A program made the position numbers and the translations under genes. Shown in pieces: positions 36,751-57,600 of a stretch of DNA of 64,000 bases (positions within the stretch are counted from its first letter, which is position 1; each line of letters opens with the position of its first letter). This DNA comes from Brugia malayi (taxonomy: Eukaryota > Nematoda > Chromadorea > Rhabditida > Onchocercidae), in NCBI RefSeq assembly GCF_000002995.4, contig NW_025062479.1, positions 8,733,721 through 8,797,720 of the forward strand, read 5' to 3'. The notes beneath the pieces are model-generated. The model ran no database searches, was not told the DNA's origin, and saw only the letters and a list, made by a program, of their open reading frames with translations.

Positions 36751-39700
36751 CAACTGTAGTACTACTGATGTCGCCAGATTCTTCCCATCTGGAAATTTTT
36801 TTTTCTCTCTTTTGTAATCCGATATTATGAAATGTGCACGTAACAGACAGTATATGCATAATTATCCTCCCCCTTTGATGTCACGTAATGCGTTCACTTC
36901 AGACTGACTCATTTGGCTTACGGATCATTTTCATAAAATTGTTGGGAATTCTGATTCTCCAAATGAATCATGAGTATCAACTACACGAATGAATAATGAT
37001 TGACAGATAGAAGAGATTCAACAACAGAGAAGAATATGAGTTGTCCCGGGCTGCAGCCTCTTACTTCCGGTATTTCCGATACACTTTCACAAAGATATTG
37101 CTCATCTTGACTGGTGCAGTATGTAGATGACTCACAATAATGAGATCAGCTGTTCTCTTCCTTCATTCTCTTCCAGGCATGGTGGATGCATCAGTCAGCA
37201 ATTGAATTGATGATTTTATGTTCTTCAGTGTATGAATGTTTGTTGGAAATATGCTGGTGTCAATGTGGGCTATGACATCATGCTGAGTACAGCCAGCCAG
37301 TACGAATAAATGTGAAAGGCCTCCTAGCTATCTCTCTCTCTCTTTGCATGCTCATTTTATTCTACAAATTAGGTCAGGTCACCACTAATGCTAATACTAA
37401 GTACTTTTCCTATCTTCGGTATCAAACGACCCGAAATATATAACGCTGCATAACAGTATGGGATGAGACATTGCACTTCAGTCGTCATTTTTACATTATT
37501 CGGTGTCAATTTTTAGAATTGTTGTTGACTATAAATTTGCAGCGAAAAAGGACATTTAGCTTTCTCCTTCAGTTTACTTGTCCTATCAGTTCTTCGCCGA
37601 ATCTTCCCTTCCTTCCTGAAAACATAGTATTAGTATTTGTACTACTGAACTGAAGCAACCAATTTGAAAAACACTAAATCCATGCGATCCACTAGGTCAA
37701 ATATAAAAGTGTACGCTATAGCTCCTAAAGAGCCTACGCAGTTTAGATTTAAGCAATCAAGATTGACTCACTGTCCAATTATCCACATTATGAAATGGTA
37801 CTGTCATCGGTGGAAATAGTTAAGTGAAAAGCAAAAGGACAGAGATGGAAGAAAACGAAATGTGGGAAGGATCTTTGTGGAAGTTTAATTTGCGGGAAAC
37901 ATGACAACGCACATATCATCATGAAAATCAACCCACTTGAATAGCGAGAACAAAAAATGGTACCATATTCTGGGGTAAAGTATCTAGGGAGGTAGGCATT
38001 TACATTAACTTAATATTGCCAATTTGGTTCACATAAACCGTCTTAGCTTCAATATTTTTATTACTGATTTTCTAAATGTGACAGATTTTTATATTTGTGC
38101 CTCTGTTGCATCCTTGTAAGATAAATGGTAACGTAATTATATTATAATACATTTATTTTTTTGTAATTTTCGCGATCACAAGTTAACATTTCATTCCGAA
38201 TAATGTTCTCAAGAAATTCATTTTACAAACTGTAAAAGTATCTATTAACAAGCTTTAGATTCACGAGAAAGTTTCTTGACTTTCCAGTAGTTTTGTTAAT
38301 CATCTCGCAATCCTAACCGTAAAAATATTTTGCCACTTTTTTTTTCGTGTGTTCGCTCACCATACGTAATGAAGTAAAATGTGGGAAGCATTCATATACT
38401 TTGCTGGAAATGCCCCTATGGTAGCTTTCATCTCACAGGTGGGTTGTTCTGGTTTCTTGTTTCGCCTATGCAGCTTTCGGTTCCTAAATATCGCAAGCAT
38501 TCCCCTCACAGCTGATCTATTTATTATATATCATTTAAATTAGTGGAAATTTTTGGAAAATATGGCTGAATGAAAAAAACATATAGTATATGATACTGTG
38601 TTTGCTTGCGCATGCGGAAATATGAGTGCAATGAAAACATTGATAATGAATCATAATTTTCTCTGGAAACATGAACTTTCAACAGTGGTCATCTGGATTC
38701 CTTTTCATTTCTTTCCACACGTCACTTCTCATGTGTTCTGTTTTTTCTCCTCTTTATGACTAAACTTTTGCCTCATACCTTAAATATATAAATGACTTGA
38801 TTATCTAACTGATATAATAAAAGAACAAAGCAATAAACCATTTATTTCCTTAAAGGTAGATATGAAGTGAGAGGTTAACGGTAGCTACAAAAGATGAAAA
38901 AGTTCACAAATAGATGGATAAATCTTAAATACATGCTTTTCTTCTTCGAATAGCATCTTGAGAAGTGTGTGGTATTCTAAAATTGAATTTTGAAAGAGGA
39001 GTATTAACAGTAACTTTTCCTTTCAGAGATATGCCATTGTTCATTAGATCAATTACTTCAAAATATGCATAGTTTATTTTCTCGAACATTATTACTTCAG
39101 ATTAATCAAAATGCATTCATTGAATTCACAAGGTCTTTTAATCAAACTGCAATATTTTATCAAAGGAGTGGTAATGGAGAACGGAGAAAAATAACATTTT
39201 AAAACCTTATAAGTTATTCAGTAAAAGTAATGTGATCAATGATTAAAAATGCTTGTGCATGTTTTAAAAGATAGCAGTTTACCCTTTGGTATTAAGATAT
39301 GATTTTTCTTTCTTTTTTTTTGAGGTATTTTGAATGGGGTTTATGAATATTGTTATGTAGATTTAATAATAACTACTTAAAGGTCGGCCTAACGCTATGC
39401 TGCTAGAAACTAATGCTATACTGGAAAATGTTGTTATGCAAACTTGTTTGTGAAAATTTTGTATAAAACAATAAACTATCAAAGTTATTAATATCAAAGC
39501 ACTTAGTTGACTATCTCGTACATCTGAAAATCATGCAATATGAGAATTTTCAGGGTGCAAAAGGCTTTTTTAGATGTAAAAGCTCACTACTGATATGAAA
39601 GATGTGAATTATCATTTGGCAATGAAGGAAATGGCCTTTTTTACCGGATGGTGGGCTGATGAGGAAAAGCAGCTGTCCCCTTTGTTTTTTCGACTTTGCA

Positions 39701-42700
39701 GTTTGAATTGTGAAACACCATCACCATAACACTACTAATACAACCATTTTATTCACATTCAAATTCTGTCCTACCTCCATCATCACCTCAATCGCTTTTT
39801 CTTTTTTAATTTTTCCTTGTTAACGCACTATTTTACATAAGATTCTGAACCATTAGTAAATGTCTTTATGTTTGATGTTTTTCTGGTAAGAGAAATTCAG
39901 TTCATTACAATCACCGCTAGTAGATGTTGTCCATTAATGTTACATGTCGCCTCCACGTAAATCAGGTTGGATCTTTGGATTTTTACTGACAGCTTAATCA
40001 ACAAACGAAATAAAGTAATCAGCAAGATGACTAAATCATGTAAACTATCACAAAGATGACTGTATTAAATAAGTCAATAATTCTAGCATTTTGATGTAGG
40101 TTCTTACTTGGATTATTGCTGTTATTTGTGAATTGCATGATCCATAATAATTTGTTATGAAGCTTCTGAGTTGCCCCATGATTTCCATTTTCTGAAAGTT
40201 GTTAAATTTTTGGCTCTAAAATACTCACGATTTCGTACCTTTTTTGAATTTTGTAAATTAGAATACGTAGGCAAATATCAAAGTCATAATTTTTTTCCCC
40301 TGAGATTTTTCTGATAATGGAAGCTTTTGCTCCTTTTTTTAAACCTATCATTTGCAACCGTTGAAGACAAAAAATAAGAGCTTCATATTGTTCTTTAATG
40401 GTACTAAGTTGCTGATTTTAACCAAAATTATAAACTGATTAACACTGAAGTAAATAAGCGGAGGAATATTTTTATTCAAGAAATTTAAAGGCATTCTTTT
40501 CCCAAACATAATTGGGAAATAGTTTTTAGTTAATAGGTTGTGAAAAGAATGCACACATGTATGAACCCGAATTAGAAAACATTCCATAAATTCGTGATTA
40601 GCTTTACTTTTGATTTAAATTTAACGTGCATTGAGCATTCATTCATTCTCTGTCAGTGAAGTGTAAACTGGCAATAGCTGTTGGACTAATAGGATGAAAG
40701 AAGTATAACAGTTTTTTATGAACTTTTCCCCACTGCTTTATCAGTTTTCTTGGAGCATAATGCTATCATGCTATCCGCATGTCAGCCAGTATCATCTGAT
40801 AATCTAAAAACTTTAAGTACATTTGGATATACGCTTCATGGCACTTCAAAGTTTTTATCACAGCTACATGGATCGGAGAAGTTATGTTCAGGATTTAGGA
40901 GCAGCAAAACTGGGAACCGATCCCTCTAATCATTTTTATGTGTATTTTCATTCTCGATAATTATTTTCAGCTGTGACTTATTATTGATTTTAAAGTATTA
41001 TGTTTAAATTAGTTGCAAAACATAGCATACACATCTAGCTGTATTTTTCAATTAAATTGCTTTTGACCCTGTTTCTGCCTTAAACACTTTAAATTTTCCA
41101 TTAATTTCATGTCTTCATCCCTAATTCCGTTGTTGCACCTCAATTGAGAATAAGTCCCGTGACAATAAAGAGAGAAAGGAAGTAAAGGATGTAACCCTGG
41201 TTTTGATTTTTCTTTTTTTGTCCTTGTTGACATTCTCTGCATCTTTCATGAAATCGATGAAAGGTGCATAGGATGTTCTTTTTATCTCACTTTACATTTA
41301 TTTCTTTTTTTTTTTGGTCATTGTGGAACTCATTTTTTAAATTGCTCATTGGTCTGAGGATTCTACAATTTTCCCAACCAATAATGGCTGAAAGTTTGTT
41401 ACTATCGATATTAAAAGAAACTGGAAGGATGATAGTAGTAGCAGCAGGGCTTCAGGCGTTTAGCAGTTAGCTGTAGCTTGATGCTGGCTCACTTCTTATC
41501 CTTTCATTAAGAAAGCCGCTTCCGGTTAGCTTTTATTGCTACACCATCTCTTCGAAATGGATGCTAACTCTGTCTGATCAGGATTGATGACGTACACTCT
41601 TTAGAAGACGGACCCACTCCTCCCCCGCCCCACTAATGTTTTTAAATTAGACACATATATAGCCAACATTGCAAACAGACATGCATACATATACACGAGG
41701 TAATGCAGATGTGTGTTTGCCTATATATCTGTTTGCAATACACATACGTAGGCATGCACTTACCTATGCAGACGACATGCATTCCAAAGAAGCATAGGGT
41801 ACGCAAAGAGAATTTGTTCGCAGTGCAATTTTTGTCCCCATTTTATATTCTCTCATGTCTCCTTCACAGAACACTTCTTCCTGATCAGTCTTTATTAATA
41901 TATATATATATATGATTGTTATCATGAAAGTCTAGTCTTAAACGTATATCACGTTCACACGCACTTTGTTCTGACACACTAAGACTAAGGCTAGATAATT
42001 CATTTTAAATTCATGCACTCACTTAAATTGTGGCGATTCCCTGATCCTTCACTGTCACATATCTTCCGGTGAAAACGTAACAATTGCCCAACGTAACACT
42101 CTTCTACCTTCTTCCGTCTTTTATTCCTCGTCTCTTCCGTTTCTTTTTGGCGATAATTTTTCAAATGTCTGATTGGATGACATTGTATTGTAGGCATCAG
42201 CAATAATTTGAAGGTTGTTCCCTTTGCAGTGCAATGACATTGCTATGCATCTGTTTCAAACTTTCGCTCAATTTATCAAAGTATTTCAGATTTGCTTGAA
42301 ATTGTGTCTGATAATCTCAGCAAAACGATATCACGTAGGCGGTATTAAAATTACAGTCTTACATATTATAAATATTGGTCATCAGGGCCAAAGAGTTCAA
42401 TCGTCATTGATTTGTAAAATGACAGAATATAATGATTAAGTGATCAGTAAAGTTTATTCCGAAACTGAAGCTAAATGTTACTGATAGCTTAAGACTATTT
42501 TGTTTCTACACCGTCCGGAGAGTACTGCCAAATATGTATTACCATGAGATGAAGTACCTTAAGGCATGAAGCAAATTGAAGTCAGACGTCTACATCCAAG
42601 AATTATGTACCGAGAAGCAGGCTTTGGAGAAGTTAAAACTGCTTTTTAAATCCCTTGCCGTGAGGAGTGGTCAGATAAAAGAACATGGAAGGGCGGGTTA

Positions 42701-43340
42701 TTTGGGATGAAAAATAGGATTAGCGTGATTTTATAATGTTGGCAAATGAAATCAGTTATCAAGAATTAAAATGAAGAATGCGGGATTTCTTTATTATATA
42801 GAATTTTCCAATAATAATAATAATAATTACATATCGCAATTTTCCCTAGTTGCAAATCAAATTATCTGTGAATGTTCTTTCAGTTAGTTAGAATCAGAAG
42901 ACTAATATTTCAAGCAGTTCAAACAAGAAGGAGAGAGAGGTGATGGATGAAGTCTGATTATATGGAACGATCACATAATTGCATATTCGTTTGTGAAATG
43001 TTTGTTCATATTCTCTTTTCCACAAAAATCGAACCGTGTTTCAGGTGTGATGTCACTCATGGTTTCGGTTTCTAAATTAATATTTCTGGAAAGCCTAATA
43101 TTTTGTCACCCCAATAATAAGTGTTGTTATTGCTGTGTCTGCTATCAGATGTTTAACACTTCTGAATATTCATAAAGGTTATTGCTGAGCGGTTTCCGAC
43201 TCTTTATTGGCTGAACTTTAGTACGTATACGAAGATTAATATATATTTTGGAATTAGAAACTCCATTCTGTCTCTCTCACCCATATATTCGATAAGTGGG
43301 TTAATGGACGATAGTAATCGGTAAAGCGAGCCTGGAAAGA
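36751..43340. other. Gene-poor stretch upstream of mbk-1
   Basis: About 6.6 kb with only short open frames. A minus-strand frame at 42000-42203 ends near a good GTGAGT donor and is rich in Lys, Arg and Glu, but has no partner exons. This stretch may hold non-coding 5' exons and regulatory DNA of mbk-1. Confidence 0.4.
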
Positions 43341-49409
<6,069 letters not shown>

Positions 49410-50991
49410 TTGTTTTATTTGCTCCTTTTATATTTCCTTCTACTTCTGTTTTATTTTTGTTGTATATTTGTACCGTTTCAGTGCTTTCAAAAATTTTTAT
49501 TTGTTTCAAAACATTTGTACCAGTTTTTTTCTGTGTAAGTAAATGCAAGCTTGTGACCATTTTATTTTATGTTTTCCTATTTTTTTGTAATATCTCTTCG
49601 CAATATTTCATAATATCTTCGTACTTTTTATAACATTTTGCTCCTACATTTCTTATAACTAAATTTCAAAGTGTTCGATTTATTCATGTTATGCTGTATT
49701 GAGTACCATATGTTTCTGTTTACAGAATTTCTCTTGTGGTTTTCTTGTACTTATTCTTTCATGTTGCGCATGTTATCCGCCATTTTTCTTATCGTCTTAT
49801 CTATGTGTTATTTGAAATCGTGTATGGAGTTATCCATTTGCTAACCAACTTTTTTATGATTTATTGTATATGCATATCGATTTGTGTTGCTCTTTTGATT
49901 AATATGTTTGTATGCATTTTTTCGAAATCGCTAATTTTAGTTTGTACTTAGTCCAGTGTTTTCTTTTTTTTTTTTTTTGAGGGGGTGAAATATACTTCAA
50001 ATTGTAAAGTTAGTATACTGTAAATTTTCGTTTAACTGTTACGGGCAAGATAAGATTATCCTTGTCGGTTTGCTTTTTGTATCATTTTTTTTTTTTTATT
50101 TTTATTTCTGAAACTCTGTTGTATATACCATTTTATCTATTCCATCTCTCCTTAAGTTGCAATGCTGTGCTGACTTTTCGTTTTTATGAATTTTTTTTCC
50201 TAATTTCAATTCTGTTTTCCTTTTAACAGCAACAGCAAATTTTGTATTTTCGTTTAGTGAATGAGTAGGCTTAGGATATGCATATATACATATATGTAGA
50301 GAGAGGGAGAGAGAGCGGTGTTTGATGCTATGCATGTGGTATTGATTGATACAACATACAGTATGTGGTGAAATTTACTGATTGAAAATTCTCTCCGTTC
50401 TTGAAGAAGGGTAACACTTTCAGAGAAATTAAAAAATTTTCGCTGTGTCAAATTCCTTCAAATAACAGGAAGAACCGGTTATAAGTGAAATAATGATCAG
50501 TTGTTATGATGAGTTACATTTATTGATATGTTGTTATGCTGATCGATTGTATTTTTAGGTGCTTAACTGCTAGCCGTATTTTTTTTTCTTAGTAATTATT
50601 CACTTGCATATTCGGCTATGGATAACTTTGCGTAGTTTTTCTCTATGTTTCAAGTCATTCTTCCTGATCTTCCGCCATTGTTTTTTCTTAAAACACCTGC
50701 CGTTTAGATGGTCAAAAGAATCATTTATTGGCTTCTCGTATTTCATCCTGCATTTTTATGCAGTGTCCATCGTGAAACTACTTCCTAATTTAGTAGATGG
50801 TCATTTTCTTCATTGTAATTAGTAGAATGAGATTTCCTGTGAATTGACTCCGGTATGACACATCTTATAAGCAGTTTCATAACTGGTTTACATTATTTTT
50901 TTATTAATTATTATTAATTAGCTCACATTATTACAATATTGTCATTTTCAGAATGGGAACACGCGTAATCTTTATAGAAAACTTGAATAAA
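49410..50991 (+). other. Probable long 3' UTR of mbk-1
   Basis: T-rich sequence after the kinase stop codon with no further exon. It ends at AATAAA (50986-50991), the first strong poly(A) hexamer on this strand. Contains a GA-rich patch (50298-50318) and several T runs. Length of about 1.6 kb is inferred. Confidence 0.5.
50986..50991 (+). terminator. Poly(A) signal candidate for mbk-1
   Basis: AATAAA in the spacer between convergent mbk-1 and the glutaredoxin gene. Confidence 0.5.
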
Positions 50992-51738
50992 GTATGCGAA
51001 AATTAAAATGCTTTTTCCATGTTCTCAGACTTTAGTCATATGACTACCTCTTTGACCTTGTATTACAGAATATAAAATGAAGCATTTCAAATTGGTTGAG
51101 GTTTTCAGTGTGCTTTCACGTTATTCAGCAAAGTTTTTGACTATGAAATGTTACACTTGATGTTTTTTTTTCGCATATGACTGTATCAACAAATTGAAGA
51201 GAAAGCGGTTTTTCTTGTCAGTTTTCGGTTCCGTGTGTTAAATGAGCAAAAATTGGCGGTACAGTTAAATGCGAAAAAGCTTGTAAGATATGCCATCTAC
51301 AGATCATTTAGAGTTACTGACAATTGGCATCATTGAAGTTTTCATGGAATGATAGTTTTTTACAATATTTGATAGTGATTCTTCATTGTACACAGTCGAA
51401 TGACATTATGTGGGGATTGATTCTCATTGATACATTTTTCCACATTTATCAAGGTCTTATAAAGTTCTCGGTTTTTTTTTGCAGAGTTATTCAAAAAAAA
51501 GTGTATTTGTTTTCTTTGCACTTCATTTCGATATTTTCAGTTAAATTCTGCTCGGTACTGATTTAAAAAAAGAAAGGAAAAGATGTTTGTTTAATATTTG
51601 ACTGAATCGGGAAGTTAACTTTTTTGATGTTAATGAAGTTACGGATGGGAAATTAGTATGGATATAAAAAACTATGACAGTATTAGTTATGATTGCAAAG
51701 TCATGGCATATTGAAATTCGCATGAATTTCTTCGCTTG

Positions 51739-51763
51739 TTTTTTTTTTTTTTTTTTTTTTTTT
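51739..51763. repeat. Poly(T) tract
   Basis: About 25 consecutive T, just beyond the glutaredoxin poly(A) signal on the minus strand. Confidence 0.95.
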
Positions 51764-51786
51764 CACTGCATTAAAAGAAAGCAAAA

Positions 51787-51792
51787 TTTATT
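51787..51792 (-). terminator. Poly(A) signal candidate for the glutaredoxin gene
   Basis: AATAAA on the minus strand about 220 bases after the stop codon at 52013..52011. Confidence 0.5.
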
Positions 51793-52010
51793 GATAATGT
51801 AAATAACGGAACTTATGAATAATGGGTGATCCGAATTATAATTATTTTCACAACTGCAACATGAAGTTTTATATCTAGAAATTCGGCCATCTTCTGAAAT
51901 CATTTGCATTCTTTCTATACCAATTTTATAATGATATAAAAATTGATTCCTTCCTATGAGATTCTTCTACTTTCTACCTTTAGCCACTGTTAATAATAAA
52001 ATCATTTGAA

Positions 52011-52706
52011 CTAACATTTTCTTTTGCGTGGCACCAAGTGTGACCTCCTAGGCGTTATACCCGCTCGAAAGAATACTCTTGCTAATTCACCGTTTCTTTC
52101 TTTTTGTTCAATTGTATTATAATCACCAATAAACTTTCCATTAACATATAGTTGTGGTACCGTTCGAATACCACCGGTTCTGTGTTTGAGATAATCCTTG
52201 AAAAAGAATGCAATTTCAGAAACTAGCCAGTTTCAAACCTGCAGCAGATAGATTAGTTTAAAAGATATATTTTAGTCTCTTAACATATAATTAAGTAGTT
52301 AGATTAGAATTAAGTTGGAACATTTGTTCTGGGTGATTGAATTTTATTTTACATTGCAGTAAACGTGTAATAAAGCATCAGTTCAAAACATTTACGTTTA
52401 TTTTAAGTAAATTTCCGTAATAAAGAAGAGGGTCGAAAAGGTAGGATATAAAAAGCAATTCTGCAAAATATATTAAGAAGTATTTCAATTAGTAAACGAC
52501 GTAAGGGAAAGTTTTAGTGATTAACTTTATGATTATTATATTTATGTTTGAAGTTTCCTTTCTTTTTAATAGTCTCATATTTATGTTATGATTCCGCCTA
52601 TAAAATAGTGGAAGTTTAGCAAATTTAGCAAAATTTGATGTCCAATTTGTGGATTTCGCAATTTTGAAATTGTCAGAATTTTAAAACTTTGCGTTTAAAA
52701 TTATAT

Positions 52707-52756
<50 letters not shown>

Positions 52757-54664
52757 CTGTATTTTTTTAGTGTGTTGCCGATACAACTAACAAGCAGAAT
52801 GAAGTAATGATCAAACGGAATGTAATGTTGTTAGAGATATAACATCGAGTCATTGTGACAAAGTTGCTTGTTTGTCTTGGATTCGACTTGAGCTTTTCCA
52901 TGAAATGAAGAATTTCGATATAATTTCAATTTGATATACAGTAAATGCAGAAATTAATGCTTATGTCAAGAAATACTAGGAAAATGATAATTACTTTGAG
53001 GAAATTGTAGCTTTTGTATGATATTCAAATAAACCAACTGCGTAAGCGTATTCTATTAGTTATTACTTTATTTTGTATTTTTTTTATTTGACAACCAATG
53101 AATGTTGTCAAATACTTTTGTTACTTCAAATTTAATTCTTAAAGCAACATACCTCCGATTAAAATGTGTTTAATAACAACTAACCATCATAATATAATGC
53201 TTAAAAGGGGCAAATTTTCAGAAAATTCTTCTTTGGCTCAATTTTTTTTTGATTAGAGGTTTTTTCAAAAACTAATTTTTGATGAGATGTAATGTTTATT
53301 TTATTCTTCCTGTGATGGCATGCACCTCCTCTTCAAGATGAAATGAAGCAGTAAGGTGGAAAAGGGGAAAACAATATGTACAAAGAACTTGTATAGGAAA
53401 GATTACTTGATAAGGAATGATCTTCACTACTTGATCAGCGAATCAATTTTTTTATCCAAAGTGAACATGGTAAGTAGACGAAATAAGAAAGTTATTTGCT
53501 TTTAGGAAACTAAGGTTAGCATAAATAAATTGGAATACATTGTTTTTGATTAAATTGGGATTCTCTTACCAGATGTGCAGGAAAACACCATTGATAACAG
53601 CGATTTAGATCATTTGATGCGTTTGTTGTAAAAAATAATTTTTTCAGATAGATTTATGTAAAAGCTAATGCAACAATGTTTTCGTTTTTTTTTTTTGAAG
53701 TATAGAACTTACCTGCATCAACTGCATATCGGGTTCAAGATTAAGCTCCATAATTCTTTTGTCCCTGATATTGTATTTTCCTATTAAATGCTTCAGCTTA
53801 ATGCTATATTGGCAGTAAGTTTTCGAAAAAAGAACCACTTGATGATTTTGTATCATTTTCTCCAAATACCATTCCACATTGTACCGGTTATTTCCACTGA
53901 TCTGATCAAATTGTAACTAAAACCGACCCGAAATTATTGATTTATCGGATGTGATCCAGTTTCTATTTATTGGCATAAAGAATTATTGAGTGAAATCAAA
54001 ACTCTGTTCAATATTTACGGACAGGTAATTATTAATTAATAATTGAAAACTGAAGCAATCAAAGAATTCAAGCTATAATTTTAAAAAAAAAGACTCTAAT
54101 TCTCATTTTTGCTTAATTATAACATTAAGATTATCAACTTTGCGATAATAAAATAATCCTGGTCTGCTGGAATAAGAAATTCTAATTTTTAGCTGTGATT
54201 ACTTTACGATTTTTCAATAAATTGGCGATATTTTTTATTTGAAGCTTCAAAATAAGAGTTTTTCGGTTTTAAAAATTCACCTCGAATTCTTGCTGCTGAT
54301 ATTATTCGTTCAAATTCTAGTCTTTTATTTAAATTCTAACTTTGCAGCAAATAGTAAATTTGCAACTTTTTAATAACAATTTTATAAATATGTGAAATTA
54401 TTACCAGCATCAGGAAGGTTGACAGGAAAAATTGTAAATGCATCATCATTAGAAGGATGATATATATGTAACAATACAAAGGCAAATACAAAATTAAGAT
54501 GAAATCGAATAATGTTTCACTATAAGAATATGCAATGCTCAACCAGCTGATCCATTTAACGAAATTCTGTCACTTATCAGAAATTTCATTTGCTGTCGTA
54601 TTCGACTTTGCTGATGTAGGCCTGATACTACACCTGCAGTTAATGATGATACAGTGATCCTCAT
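52011..54664 (-). CDS. Glutaredoxin, probably mitochondrial, with CQYS active site
   Basis: Glutaredoxins reduce protein-glutathione disulfides with glutathione; monothiol or CxxS forms also bind iron-sulfur clusters. Three exons keep frame: 54664..54561, 53896..53713, 52196..52011 (157 residues). Exons 2-3 are secure: VVLFSKTYCQYSIK (Cys63, Ser66), then the glutathione-binding TVP motif at 108-110 and VNGKFIGDYNTI. The usual active-site proline is replaced by Gln (CQYS for CPYC/CPYS), and the usual GG after the second motif is GD. The C-terminus is extended and basic (RKRKC). Exon 1 is inferred from phase: it begins MRITVSSLTAGVV and is Arg-rich with few acidic residues, like a mitochondrial presequence. 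If exon 1 is wrong, the start could be an internal Met at residue 49. Convergent with mbk-1. Confidence 0.85.
52712..52753. repeat. (TA)n microsatellite in glutaredoxin intron
   Basis: About 21 TA units, preceded by TATTATATTA, inside the second intron of the glutaredoxin gene. Confidence 0.97.
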
Positions 54665-57600
54665 GATATTATATTTTATTCTTGAATGAATGAAGCATTT
54701 TAACATTCTTTTAAGACATTATTAGATTCATTAATTTAGGAAGTACGTAACTAAAGGATGACTAATTTGGGCAACAAAAAAAAAAAAAACTAAAGAATTA
54801 TTGTGTAGAATAACATAATAATAAGGGGGTTGTAAATGATGCATTGTTTGCAGCATGCAAATGGCATAGAAACGGAATTTAATGCAATAACACTATCATT
54901 GCTTATTACTGTGTCGATGTAAATGTTTAATCTATTGAAATAGTATTCGGACATTTCATAAATTAATGTGGAACAATTTCAAAGACGAGTTGGGCGTGTG
55001 ATGCATTTGCTTGCTGGGGAAAGGAAGTGAAATCAAACCTATCATTGTTGGTAGTAGAAAGGTAACGTTAACGGATATTGCAATGGCATCATCATGCAAG
55101 AATCGCGCAAATGCGTACAATTAGAAAAAAAAAAAAAGAAAAAACAGAGAAACATCGATAGACACAGGACAGAGCAACTTTAACTGCAAACGGCAGACGA
55201 CGACAATGGTTGCAAAGTTTGCAGAAGGAAGAAGAATGATAGGAAATCACTCGAGATAAAATTTTTTAGAATTTTGCAGTCCATCGCTGTCCGTCTCCTA
55301 CTTCTTTCCACTCGATCACTAACATTCAATGTTAGTAACTTTCATTGGCCAATCTTCCAAATCATTACCATTTAGAACTTTATGCTTCAGTTTCATCTAT
55401 GAGATTCTATGCTTCTTTACATATTTCAGTTGCCCAATGTCTTTGAACTGGTTATTTTAATTGCAATTTTCTTCAAAAAAAGAAAAAAGTTCATTCGTTA
55501 ATTGTTTTATTTGATATTACCTATAAGGAAGCAAAAGTTAATGAGACAGGGAGAAGTTTTTGATTTCATTAGAAAAAATAATGCAATAAAATGAGTAGAA
55601 TTTCTCAAGTGTTACTGCGAAAATAAGTAGTATAAAGAAATTAAAAATAGAACACACAACACAGGAAAAAGTTTTTCAGTCTTTTCTCAATAATTCCAAC
55701 TTCACACTTCTTACTTTCTTTGAAGACTACAGAAGGAAAAAGTTTGGAAATTCAGGAAGTTAACAAAAAGTACTTTTCTGTGCTTTTTATTCCTTCAAAT
55801 TTCTTTCTTTTTAAATTAACTGTGCTTTTCAACAGTTCTTGGCATGTGAACTTTTACATATGCCGGAAATTAAAAATTAAAAACATCTGAAAGTATTGTC
55901 AAAGATAGAAATGCCAACGCTTGACATTTTCTTTTGGTCGTTTGGGTATTTCCTATTGGTATTCTGACATTAACAGAACGAATCTATTTAACAATTATTA
56001 TTGAAATATTCTAGCCTATCATCTTAAATTAAAAACGTAAGTGTTGACGAAAATAATAAGCTCAGAATTCTATACAATATGCAAATTAAGTCTTCAACGG
56101 TATTTTGATTTGCTAATCATATGTAGTGAATAAAATGTGAAATCATTCTTCTTTTTCGCGGTGCAAATATTATAGGGGCTAATTGGAACTCTCTGGGGCT
56201 ACAGTTACTGTGAGGACAATTCTAAATAGTTTCGTATGACAAAGTGTAAATCTAAATGAAGCATTTTCAACAAGAATTGATTTGAAAAAAATTAAGAAAA
56301 AAGTGGAAAAAACGAAGAAAAAACCAAAAATTAACATTAAAAGTTCAACTAAAAAACTTTTCTTTGGGTGGATTTTAAAAAAATTATGAAATGGTATTTT
56401 TAAATGAAGGTTAAAATGTAAAATAAAATTCTTCTATAACTTTTCAAATATGACAGAGGAAGCTCTGGTTGTAATACAGATCAATCATTGTGTTACCAAA
56501 TAATTTTTCTCAAGCAGATCGTAGTTTTTTCTCTAATTTTATATAGGCGAAAAATTTTATACGAAGTCTTTTTATTGAAATTTTATTCTTTTCAAAGAAT
56601 AAAACATTTATTTAGCGGGCTAAGCTATTTCTGTACAACTAAATTCTCCATTATCTATCATAACATATCCATTTAAAATTAATTTTAACAAAAAATGATT
56701 GTGGATAAAATGAAACAAAGAACGAAGAGCAGTAAATAAATTGTCGTAAAATGGAAAAGAGTAACCATTTTCTGATGAGCTAAAATAAAATTTTTGTAGT
56801 TTGTGTTAAACATTACATGGTCGTCTTATCGGAAACGTTTAAATACAATATTAATTTTTGCAACAGCTTGTTTTTCTGATCTATTCGCTGATCTATTAAA
56901 ATTTTAATTCAAATTAACGCGAAATATTTTTTGTTTGCATCTAATATGAAAATGATGAGTAAATGTAAAGAAACAACACATTGATATTGAGATTCTGGGC
57001 TACTCGTGATGGCCTAATAAAATGAAATTATAGATCAATCAAAATTAAAGAGCTGATAATAATACCTAAATAATTGAACAGTGCAATTGCTATAAATATT
57101 AATCCAATGCAGTTTAAAAGCTTAAAACTACTATTGTCGTTTATTCCTAATAATCATACTTTAGATAATTTTTTCTCATTTTACTAAAGAGATTACATTT
57201 CTTTTACTGCTAAAATTTTCAAAAAAAAAAGCCATTAAACTACTAAAAAAAATTTTTAATAAGCTTTTATCCCACTGTATCGCCTAAGCTAAATAGTGGA
57301 AACATTTAAATTGTCTGATGATTTTTTCAAAAGGTACTTTTAACGCATCATATTAAATTGTCAGAAAGGTCTTTAAAATCTATTAAATCAAGCAGGCTTG
57401 TTGAAATCATTTATATATTTCGTCGCTGCCAGTCGTGGTTCATCCATGAATCGCCTTAACAATTTACTTTTACATTATTATCATTTTGTTATGCAGTTAC
57501 TTCTCATTTTTCACCAAATTTTTTGAAAAAAGACGAAATTGTTTTTCTTTTTTTTTAGTTAGTAGCTATAAAATAGTTTCAGTATGCTTATTAAAATTTT

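Noticed and set aside
42000..42203. Basic Lys/Glu/Arg-rich minus-strand frame ending near GTGAGT
   Set aside because: No partner exon within several kilobases; kept only as a remark in the spacer entry.
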